Origin: Egibacteraceae bacterium
GTDB taxonomy: Bacteria; Actinomycetota; Nitriliruptoria; Euzebyales; Egibacteraceae
DNA length: 64,000 bases
NCBI GenBank assembly: GCA_030447925.1
Contig: JAUJNX010000001.1
Location: forward strand, 488,767-552,766
Direction of reading: 5' to 3'
Both the position numbers and the translations under genes were made by a program. How positions within the stretch are numbered: position 1 is the stretch's first letter; the number at the start of each line of letters is the position of its first letter. This document shows, piece by piece, positions 33,024 through 40,099 of this stretch. A model generated the notes under the pieces. That model worked only from the letters and a program-made list of their open reading frames with translations, was not told where the DNA came from and did not search any database.

Positions 33024-33832
33024 TGGAGCGGCTGTCGCTCAACCAGATCACCGTCCGGCAGTGGTCGCTGGCGGAGGCGGTCGAGGGCTGCGCCCGCCAC
33101 GGCGTGGGCGCGATCGGCCTGTGGCGCGACAAGGTCGCCGAGGTCGGGGTCGACGAGGCCGCTGCGCTGGTCCGCCGCGCCGGCCTGCGCGTGTCGTCGC
33201 TGTGCCGTGGCGGGTTCTTCACCGGCCGGGGCCCGGACGGGCCGACCGGCGACGGCGTGGCCGGCACGCGGGCGGCCCTGGAGGAGGCGGCGCGCCTCGG
33301 CGCCGAGGTCCTCGTCCTGGTCGTCGGCGGGGTGGCGGGCACCGACCTGGCCGGCGCGCGCCGCCGTGTGGCGGAGGGCCTGGAGCAGGTCGTCCCCGAC
33401 GCGCTGCGCCTCGGCGTCCGCCTGGGGCTGGAGCCGCTGCACCCGGTCACCTGCGCCGACCGGTCGGTGCTGGTGACCCTCGACCAGGCGCTCGCCCTGG
33501 CCGCGCCCTACCCCGTCGAGGCCGTCGGCGTCGTCGTCGACGAGTACCACGTCTGGTGGGACCCGCGCGTCGAGGAGGCGATCGCCGCCGCGGGCGCCCG
33601 CATCTGCGGGTTCCACGCGTGCGACACCCTCGTCCCGCTGCCGGACCCGCTCCTCGGCCGCGCCCTGCCCGGCGACGGCCCCATCGACCACCGCCGCCTG
33701 CGCGCCTGCGCCGACGCCGCCGGCTACGCCGGACCGATCGAGGTCGAGGTCTTCAACGCCGACCTGTGGGCCCTCCCCGGCGACGAGGCCCTGACCCGCA
33801 CCGTCCGGGCCTACCTGGACCACGTCGCCTAG
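33023..33832 (+). CDS. Sugar phosphate isomerase/epimerase (IolE-like TIM barrel)
   Basis: The 269-aa product has the N-terminal strand LSLNQITVRQWSLAEAVEGC, metal-site segments LGLEPLHPV (Glu), GVVVDEYHVWWDP (Asp/His), ICGFHACD (His) and IEVEVFNADLW (Glu), typical of AP_endonuc_2 family isomerases and inosose dehydratase relatives. The ATG at 33023 overlaps the permease stop (TGATG). Last gene of the LacI-controlled operon. It probably isomerises or epimerises the keto-intermediate made by the Gfo/Idh enzyme. Confidence 0.85.
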   Translation: MERLSLNQITVRQWSLAEAVEGCARHGVGAIGLWRDKVAEVGVDEAAALVRRAGLRVSSLCRGGFFTGRGPDGPTGDGVAGTRAALEEAARLGAEVLVLVVGGVAGTDLAGARRRVAEGLEQVVPDALRLGVRLGLEPLHPVTCADRSVLVTLDQALALAAPYPVEAVGVVVDEYHVWWDPRVEEAIAAAGARICGFHACDTLVPLPDPLLGRALPGDGPIDHRRLRACADAAGYAGPIEVEVFNADLWALPGDEALTRTVRAYLDHVA

Positions 33833-33901
33833 GCAGGTGACCCGGGCGCTTCGCACCCCGCCACCTCGCCCCCGCCCCTTCCGCGCCATTCTAGGCCCTA
33901 C

Positions 33902-33930
33902 TTGTGATTCAGGGGCCATAGTCTTAAGCT
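33902..33930 (+). promoter_or_regulatory. Candidate promoter of the Schlafen-like gene
   Basis: TTGTGA (33902-33907) and TAAGCT (33925-33930) are spaced by 17 bp in a locally AT-richer stretch 41 bp before the GTG at 33971. The drop in GC here marks the left edge of a probable acquired segment. Confidence 0.4.
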
Positions 33931-33970
33931 TCACGGGGCTAAATACCAAGTACTCCTCCCGAGGTGCGGA

Positions 33971-35818
33971 GTGGAGCGTAGCGAGCTACTGGAAGTTATC
34001 GACACCCTGCGCCTTGTGGGTGGGGACACCGCCGCCGTGGAGGCCAAGCGTGCCCGGAAGGCGCTCCCGACTCGGTTGTGGGAGACACTCAGTGCCTTCT
34101 CGAACACCCGGGGCGGAGGACTGATCGTCCTGGGCCTTGACGAGGAGGAAGGCTTCGCTGTGACCGGCGTTGCCGACGCAGCGAAGATCGCGTCTGACTT
34201 GGGCAGCCTGTGCGGGAACATGGAGCCGCCGGTGCGGGCGGTGATCCAGACGCATGAGGTCGAGGGGCACCTGCTGGTGACCGCCGAGGTGCCCGAGGTG
34301 TCGACCGCGAACAAGCCCTGTTTCTACAAGGGTGCGGGGCTCACGAACGGCGCGTTCATCCGGGTCGCCGACCGCGACCGGAAGCTGACCGGCTACGAGG
34401 TGCAACTGCTGCTGTCCGGGCGTGGTCAGCCACGCGACGACCTGCGCGCTGTCGAGGAGGCATCGCCGACCGACCTCGACGCCGACTTGGTGTCCGGCCT
34501 CGTCGGTCGCCTGCGCCGAGCGCGCCCACGTGTGTTCGCCACCGCGAGCGACGAGGAGGTGCTGCGACGCGTCCGAGCCCTTGTCCTGCACGGCGGACGC
34601 TCAGTTCCCACGGTGGCCGGCCTACTCGCTCTGGGCGCTTACCCCCAGGAGTTCCTCCCTCAGGCCAACCTCACGTTCGTCGTCTACCCCGGGCTCCGCG
34701 CGGGCCAGACAGGTCCCGGCGGGGAGCGGTTCCTGGACAACCTGGCGGTCGACGGTCCCGTCCCCGAGATGATCCAGGTCGCTTACGCTGCGTTCCAGCG
34801 CAACATGCGGCGGCGCTCCATCATCACCGGCTTGGGTCGCCAGGACGTCTGGGAGTACCCCGAGACCGCGCTGCGCGAGGCCCTCGTCAATGCGCTCGCA
34901 CACCGCGACCTCAGCTCGGCGTCGCTCGGCACCCCCGTTCAGGTCGAGATGTACCCGGACCGGTTGGTCATCCGCAATCCGGGCGGTCTGTACGGACCGG
35001 TCGGCGTCGACGATCTCGGTGTGGAGCACATCTCCTCAACCCGCAACGAGGTGCTGCTACGACTGCTCGAGGAGACCCCGCTGCCTGGCACGGACCGCAC
35101 CGTGGCCGAGAACCGGGGCTCGGGCATCCCCACCATGGTCGCGGCCCTGCGCGAGGCCGGGATGGATCCTCCGATATTCCACGATCGAATCGCTACGTTT
35201 CAGGTCACATTCCCCAACCACTCGCTGCTCGACGACGACATCGTGGACTGGCTCCGGGGCATCGGCGCAGGGGACCTGTCGAACACCCAACTACTGGGGC
35301 TCGCGCGCATGCGCCGCGGCGAGGTCCTTAGCAACGGCAGCTTCCGGTCCGGAACTGGTCTCGACAGCCGCGTCGCCGGCGCGGAGCTGCGCGACCTCGT
35401 CGACCGCGGCTTGGTCCACCAGACGGGCACACGGGGGGCGGCGCGGTACACCTTGTCGGTCCGCGCGGAGGAGGGATTGCCGAGCGAGGGTGGGCACGAG
35501 ACCGTCGGGGCGGGACCGATCCCGGCCGAGCAGGGCGACGCCTTGGCCCCTCGCTCGAGACGACGGTCAGCTGCCGAGCGGCATGCGCAGATCAGGAAGG
35601 CTCTGCAAGAGGGACCCCGCTCGCGACAGGAGCTCGAAGCTCTGCTGAGCCTGCAGCCCGCCTCCGTCCTGCGTCACCTGCGCAGCATGCACGCGGCCGG
35701 TGAGGTCGAGCAGACGGGTTCAGCCCGCTCACCCAAGGGACGTTGGCGGCTGATCACCACTTCGGCCACACCGCCCACGCCCACGTCGGCGAGTAGAAAT
35801 GCACCGCTACCGCCGTGA
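33971..35818 (+). CDS. Schlafen AlbA_2-domain putative DNA-binding ATPase/transcriptional regulator
   Basis: The 615-aa product has an N-terminal AlbA_2/Schlafen domain (EAKRARKALPTRLWETLSAF, then NTRGGGLIVLGLDE and GAFIRVADRDRKLTGYEVQ; about residues 20-150). A GHKL-type ATP-binding region follows (ALREALVNALAHRDLS, RLVIRNPGGLYGPV, AENRGSGIPTMVAALREAG; about 300-395), as in COG2865 proteins. The C-terminus has one or two winged helices (SRQELEALLSLQPASVLRHL). Such proteins are frequent in mobile and defence-associated loci. Codon use is visibly less GC-biased than in neighbours and an IS remnant follows, so recent acquisition is likely. Start GTG at 33971 follows GAGGTGCGGA. No partner gene is visible. 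Confidence 0.85.
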   Translation: MERSELLEVIDTLRLVGGDTAAVEAKRARKALPTRLWETLSAFSNTRGGGLIVLGLDEEEGFAVTGVADAAKIASDLGSLCGNMEPPVRAVIQTHEVEGHLLVTAEVPEVSTANKPCFYKGAGLTNGAFIRVADRDRKLTGYEVQLLLSGRGQPRDDLRAVEEASPTDLDADLVSGLVGRLRRARPRVFATASDEEVLRRVRALVLHGGRSVPTVAGLLALGAYPQEFLPQANLTFVVYPGLRAGQTGPGGERFLDNLAVDGPVPEMIQVAYAAFQRNMRRRSIITGLGRQDVWEYPETALREALVNALAHRDLSSASLGTPVQVEMYPDRLVIRNPGGLYGPVGVDDLGVEHISSTRNEVLLRLLEETPLPGTDRTVAENRGSGIPTMVAALREAGMDPPIFHDRIATFQVTFPNHSLLDDDIVDWLRGIGAGDLSNTQLLGLARMRRGEVLSNGSFRSGTGLDSRVAGAELRDLVDRGLVHQTGTRGAARYTLSVRAEEGLPSEGGHETVGAGPIPAEQGDALAPRSRRRSAAERHAQIRKALQEGPRSRQELEALLSLQPASVLRHLRSMHAAGEVEQTGSARSPKGRWRLITTSATPPTPTSASRNAPLPP

Positions 35819-35949
35819 TCCGGGACTGCATCCCGGACCCGCTCGAGCGCCGAGCGCTGCGAGGGTTTCGTCTCGACGCTGCCTCCCGCAATCGCGACAG
35901 CGGTCGTCTATCACCGGCTATGCCCGGCCGAGCGAAGACCACCCCCCGG

Positions 35950-36250
35950 GGAGAGGTTGGTGGCGGACTTGTCAGCACTTCCACTGTGCTGGCCGGGCCC
36001 GGGCGCGGCGCGCCGCCGCTATCGGCATCACAAGGTGGTGGTCGAGGCGATCGTGTGGCGCAACCGGACGGGACCTGCCGCTGACGCTGCTGGTGACCGC
36101 AGTAACGTCAACGACACCACCCGGTCCACCAGGCGCCGGGACGGCATCCCGTCCCCAGAATCGGCCCGGGACGCCCGCGCACCCGATCTGAGCACCTGGC
36201 TGCGAACGACGCCTACAGCTTCTGGGCCAACCGGCGCTGCCGTCCCCCGC
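35950..36250 (+). mobile_element. IS5-like transposase remnant
   Basis: Two separated fragments look like an IS5-group transposase. RRRYRHHKVVVEAIVWRNRTG (about 36010-36070, with RDLP readable in the next frame) matches the N-terminal helix region. ANDAYSFWANRR (about 36200-36240) resembles the central DKAYxSxANR block. The intervening part is missing and frames are broken, so the element is dead. No terminal repeats were found. The rest of 35819-36262 has no supported gene. Confidence 0.4.
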
Positions 36251-36262
36251 GGCGTTGGCCGG

Positions 36263-39016
36263 TCAGCGGGGGCCGACGCGCCAGATGCGGCCGTTGGCCT
36301 TGGACAGGACGTAGAGCTCGCCGTCGGCGTCGGCGCCGAAGCGCAGGTCGACGCGGCTGCTGCCGGTCAGCTGCGGGAGCGTGACCTGGTTCCCGGCGCC
36401 GTCGTAGAGGCGCAGCTCGTCGATGGTCGCCAGCGGTCCGCCCCGCACCATCTCGCTGACGGGGGCGGCGAAGACCCGGCCGCTGACGATGTCGCCGAAG
36501 ACGTAGTCACCCGCCAGAGCCGGGACGGCCGCGCCGCGGTAGACGAACCCGCCGGCGATGGCGCGGCCCTCGCCGTGGTCGTAGGCGGCGACCGGGTCGA
36601 CGTAGCCGTCGCCCGCCGGGGCCGCGTAGACGTTCGACGGGTCGGACTTCTCGAAGCGGAACCCGCACTCCCGGACGTTCCAGCCGTAGTCGTCGCCTGC
36701 CCGGGCGCGGTAGACGCAGTCGATGTTCGCCTCGCCGATGTTGCTGACGAACAGCTGCCCGTCCGCCGGGTCCCAGGTGAAGCGGTGGGGGTTGCGCAGG
36801 CCCAGCAGGTAGACCTCGCCGAGGGCGCCGGCCCGCCCGACGAACGGGTTCGACGACGGGATCCCGTAGCCGCCGCCCGCGCCGTTGGTCCCGCGCGGGT
36901 CGATGCGCAGGACCTTGCCCTGCGGCACGCCGAGGTCCAGTGGCCCGTCGGTCCAGTTCGGGTTCTCCTCGCCGTCGCCGAGCGCCACGTGGAGCAGCCC
37001 GAAGCCGGTCTCGCCGGCGGTCAGGGTCGGGTCGAAGCCGATCTCCTGGATGCCGTGCAGGAAGGTGTCGAAGCCGACGCGCAGCACCTCCCGCCGGGTC
37101 CCGGCGAAGGTGGCGGCGGCGGGGTTCGACGCCGTCCACTCCGTGACCACGCCGTGGACGACCGGGTCGGCGGGCCCGGGCAGGTCCGGGCTCTTGCTGC
37201 CCAGCGCCGCACCCGCCTCCGTGTGCACCGTGTAGAAGCGCCCGTTGCTCCCGAACTGGGGGTGGAAGGCGACGAAGCCGAAGCCGGTGCCGAGGTTGGG
37301 GCCGTCGACGAAGTCGGGGAACACCGCGTCGAGGTCGGTGTAGCGGGTGCTGGTCGTCCCCGCCGCGTTCAGGAGCCACAGGTCGCCCCGCAGGTCGGGG
37401 ACGGCGAGGCGGCCGGCGCCGTCGGGCAGCTCGCCCAGGTGGTTGATGCGGGCGCGGGGGACGCTGCCCGACGAGGCCGGGATCGTGGCGAACGGCGTGA
37501 GCGTGATGCCGGTGCCGGAGAACGCGATGTCGCCGGGGATGGGGTCGTCGAGGGGTTCGTCGCCCCCGCCGCCCGTGCCCGGGCAGTCGCCGGCGTCGCC
37601 GGACGGGATGCGCAGGTTGCGGCCGTCGGCGTCGACGGCGAGGTCGTCGAGGACCACGGTCCCGGGGCTGCTCGCGCCGGTCATGACCAGCAGGCGCGCC
37701 AGCGCCGCGGCGTTCGTGCCGTTGCGGAAGCCGAAGTCCTCGGCGGCGCCCTCGGGCAGCTGCACCCGCGTGGCGTAGGAGCCACCGCGGGTGTGCAGCT
37801 CGTAGGTGTTAGCCGCGGTGTCGGCGACCAGCCAGAAGCACTGCCACGCCTGGTCGGGGAAGGTGCCGGCCGGGACGAAGGCGCCGCCGTCGCGCGCGTG
37901 CAGCGTCGACGTGCCCTGCACGTTGGCCTGGACCTCGTAGGCGGTGAACGCCGTCGGGCTGCTCTGGTCGGACAGGCCGGCGTTCACGTCGACCGCGCCG
38001 GTGCGGCGCATGCGGAAGAACAGCGTGCCGGTGGCGCCCTCGGCGATCCCCGTGGCCGCGCGGTGGGCGCGCAGGTTCGGCCCGCCCATGCGCAGGACCT
38101 GGTTGCCGGACTCGGTGGCGTCGGCGGCGATCGACGCTCCGGACCCGGAGCCGGACCAGCCGTCCTTGCCGTTCACCGCGCCCGTCGCGAGGTTCTCGAG
38201 GTCCAGGACCTGCTCGAAGGCGGGCGACGGGTCGGTGAGCACGCTGCCGTCGGCGAGGTGGAGGTTGTCCACCCAGGTGACCGAGGTCGGGACGGGGGAG
38301 CGGGTGTTGAGGTTCAGGTACGTGCCGAGCGCCGCGGACGTGCCGTTGCGGAACGCGAAGGTGTTCCGGGTGCCCGCCGCGGCGCGGACCCGGCTCCCGC
38401 CGGCGCGCTGGACGTGGACCTGGAAGGTGTCGGCCTGGTTGTCGGCGACGAGCCACACGCCGTAGCGCGTGTCCGGCGCGATCGACAGGTTCGACAGGAC
38501 CCGGAACGTCCCGCCGTCCATGACCGTGAGCCCCTGGGCGTCGATGCGGACCTGGACCTCGAAGTCCGGGTAGTTGAGCGGCCGGCCGGTGGTGTCGAAG
38601 CCCAGCGCGGGGTTCGCGACGTCGCTGAGCCCGATGTTCACCGAGGTCGTGGCCAGGTCGTCGGTCTGGAACTCCAGGAACAGCGTGCCGGTCGTGCCGT
38701 TCGCCACCGCCAGGTCGCTGCCCAGGGTGGCGTACGCGTTGGAGCGGTACTCGATGCCGCCCGGCTGGTTGGCGAACGCCTTGCCGGAGAAGCCGGCGGG
38801 GACGTCGTCGGTCGCCCAGGCCCCGTCGGTGGCGCCGGGCTGGTTCGTCACCCACGGCCCCTGGCTGCGCAGGCTGCCGTTCACGCGGTCGTCGAAGGTG
38901 TCCAGCGCGCACCACGGCGGGCACGCCGCCGCCGCGGCGGCCGACGCGACCAGCGGCAGCGCCGCGGCGACGAGCAGCAGGGCGACGACCCGGGCGATCC
39001 CTCGCGCACTCCCCAC
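36263..39016 (-). CDS. Secreted lectin-fold / glucose-sorbosone dehydrogenase-like protein
   Basis: The 917-aa exported protein has a signal peptide (VVALLLVAAALPLVASAAAA) and two LamG-like concanavalin-fold repeats (about 35-225 and 230-430; the paired motifs GTLFLEFQTDD and GTLFFRMRRTG mark them). A GTGGGGDEP linker follows, then a six-bladed GSDH-type beta-propeller (about 460-917) with FGFVAFHPQF, LHVALGDGEENPNW, QGKVLRIDPRGTNG and LGLRNPHRFTWDP. GSDH proteins are quinone-dependent sugar dehydrogenases acting outside the cell; the lectin domains would bind polysaccharide. The GTG at 39016 with AGGAG 6 nt upstream is preferred over an ATG at 39061, which lies over the operators. Two LacI-type operators lie just upstream, so sugar-responsive control is likely. 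Confidence 0.85.
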   Translation of the reverse strand: MGSARGIARVVALLLVAAALPLVASAAAAAACPPWCALDTFDDRVNGSLRSQGPWVTNQPGATDGAWATDDVPAGFSGKAFANQPGGIEYRSNAYATLGSDLAVANGTTGTLFLEFQTDDLATTSVNIGLSDVANPALGFDTTGRPLNYPDFEVQVRIDAQGLTVMDGGTFRVLSNLSIAPDTRYGVWLVADNQADTFQVHVQRAGGSRVRAAAGTRNTFAFRNGTSAALGTYLNLNTRSPVPTSVTWVDNLHLADGSVLTDPSPAFEQVLDLENLATGAVNGKDGWSGSGSGASIAADATESGNQVLRMGGPNLRAHRAATGIAEGATGTLFFRMRRTGAVDVNAGLSDQSSPTAFTAYEVQANVQGTSTLHARDGGAFVPAGTFPDQAWQCFWLVADTAANTYELHTRGGSYATRVQLPEGAAEDFGFRNGTNAAALARLLVMTGASSPGTVVLDDLAVDADGRNLRIPSGDAGDCPGTGGGGDEPLDDPIPGDIAFSGTGITLTPFATIPASSGSVPRARINHLGELPDGAGRLAVPDLRGDLWLLNAAGTTSTRYTDLDAVFPDFVDGPNLGTGFGFVAFHPQFGSNGRFYTVHTEAGAALGSKSPDLPGPADPVVHGVVTEWTASNPAAATFAGTRREVLRVGFDTFLHGIQEIGFDPTLTAGETGFGLLHVALGDGEENPNWTDGPLDLGVPQGKVLRIDPRGTNGAGGGYGIPSSNPFVGRAGALGEVYLLGLRNPHRFTWDPADGQLFVSNIGEANIDCVYRARAGDDYGWNVRECGFRFEKSDPSNVYAAPAGDGYVDPVAAYDHGEGRAIAGGFVYRGAAVPALAGDYVFGDIVSGRVFAAPVSEMVRGGPLATIDELRLYDGAGNQVTLPQLTGSSRVDLRFGADADGELYVLSKANGRIWRVGPR

Positions 39017-39042
39017 GACCGGCTCCTGTCCGTGGCTGCCGC

Positions 39043-39072
39043 AAGCGCTTCCTGTTCTCAACGTAAGCGCTT
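39043..39072. promoter_or_regulatory. Tandem LacI-type operators
   Basis: AAGCGCTT at 39043-39050 and again at 39065-39072, centred 22 bp apart (two helical turns, same face). The cores are identical to those at 25029 and 25095, so the LacI repressor encoded at 23977-25011 may also control the secreted dehydrogenase gene. The remaining intergenic sequence up to 39203 shows no gene. Confidence 0.6.
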
Positions 39073-39203
39073 GAGCAGCGGCGTCAAGGGGCGCGTCGCC
39101 GCGAGCGGCGCAGGAGGTAGGTCATGGCCCCGCCAACTGCGGCGGTGGACAACAAGGCCGAAGCGGCGATCCAGCACTCGCGGGCCTCTGGTACGGTTAC
39201 CGC

Positions 39204-39470
39204 ATGTCATCCACTTCTGAGCCGCCACTCCAGCTCACCGTACGGGTGGATGCCCAGGGTCGTGTGGTCCTGCCCGCCGCGGTCCGTGAGCGTTTCCACT
39301 GGTCGCCGGGGGCCACCCTCCACCTGCAGGCCGACGAGACCGGGGTCCGGCTCCAGGACCGGGCCGCCATCCTGGCGGAGATCCGGGCGCTGGGCGCACC
39401 GCTGCGCGCGCAGGGGTACACGCTCGAACGCCTGGTGGCGGAGCTCGCCGAGGAGGCCGAGGAGGAGTGA
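39204..39470 (+). CDS. AbrB/SpoVT-type antitoxin
   Basis: The 88-aa product has an AbrB swapped-hairpin domain: LTVRVDAQGRVVLPAAVRER (residues 10-29) with FHWSPGATLHLQADETGVRL, then an acidic helix LVAELAEEAEEE that would bind the toxin. The stop overlaps the GTG of the PIN gene. It is the DNA-binding antitoxin of a VapBC-like pair. Confidence 0.85.
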   Translation: MSSTSEPPLQLTVRVDAQGRVVLPAAVRERFHWSPGATLHLQADETGVRLQDRAAILAEIRALGAPLRAQGYTLERLVAELAEEAEEE

Positions 39471-39904
39471 CGCCCTCCGGGCTGGTGCTCGATGCGTCCG
39501 CGCTGATCGCGCTGGTGCTCGGTGAGCCGCAGGGCGACACGGTCGCGCGGGCCCTCGATGAGGGCCCGGCGCACCTGTCGACCGTGACCGCCGCCGAGGT
39601 GATGGCCAAGCTGCGCCGGCTCGGGACAGACGTGCGGCGGCTGGGCGAGCTGCTGATCGCCGCGCAGGTCGCCGTCGAGCCGTTCACCCCGGGCGACGTG
39701 GGCTACAGCCTGCAGGTGCAGGACCTGGACGACGCCCGGCGGGCCCTCCTGGCGGAGGCCGCACCCCCGCAGCAGCGCAAGCGGCTGTCGCTGGGGGACC
39801 GGTGCTGTGTGGCGCTGGCCATGCGGCTCGGCGTCCCGGTGCTCACCTCCGATACCACCTGGGCCGGGCTGCGCGGTCCCGTCGAGGTCCGTCTGTTCCG
39901 CTGA
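39467..39904 (+). CDS. PIN-domain toxin (VapC-like)
   Basis: The 145-aa product has LVLDASALIALVLGEPQ (first Asp), VTAAEVMAKLRRLG (Glu), LSLGDRCCVALAMRLGVPVL (Asp) and TSDTTWAGL (Asp), the acidic cluster of PIN ribonucleases. Starts at the GTG overlapping the antitoxin stop. Together with two other PIN modules and one remnant, this window holds an unusual density of VapC-type toxins. The 195 bp after it contain no convincing gene. Confidence 0.88.
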   Translation: MTPSGLVLDASALIALVLGEPQGDTVARALDEGPAHLSTVTAAEVMAKLRRLGTDVRRLGELLIAAQVAVEPFTPGDVGYSLQVQDLDDARRALLAEAAPPQQRKRLSLGDRCCVALAMRLGVPVLTSDTTWAGLRGPVEVRLFR

Positions 39905-40065
39905 ACCGGTCAGCGGCGCGGCCGCAGCCGCGCACCTGGCGGTGCAGCGCGGCGGGCGCCACGCCGATCACGACCGCGAACACGACGTTGAACAGCGGGT
40001 GGTCGCGTCGCCCGACGACCGGCGACCGCAGGCCGGCGGACCCCGCCCGGCCCCGACGCGGGGGT

Positions 40066-40093
40066 GGGGGGGGGGGGGGGGGCCCCCCCCCCC
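40066..40093. repeat. G17-C11 self-complementary homopolymer tract
   Basis: Seventeen consecutive G (40066-40082) are followed immediately by eleven C (40083-40093), preceded by GGGGT. It lies 7 bp beyond the stop of the minus-strand dehydrogenase gene. It could form a G:C hairpin or a quadruplex and may act as a terminator. It is equally typical of an assembly or polymerase artefact. Confidence 0.6.
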
Positions 40094-40099
40094 GGGGCG

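Noticed and set aside
33971-36250. A multi-gene phage-defence system around the Schlafen-like gene
   Set aside because: No partner effector, nuclease or restriction gene is present; only the single gene and transposase debris can be supported.
39905-40060. Minus-strand hydrophobic stretch HPLFNVVFAVVIGVAPAALH that could be a membrane gene fragment
   Set aside because: It is short, lacks its own start and stop, and only exists as read-through past the frameshifted dehydrogenase and the G/C tract.
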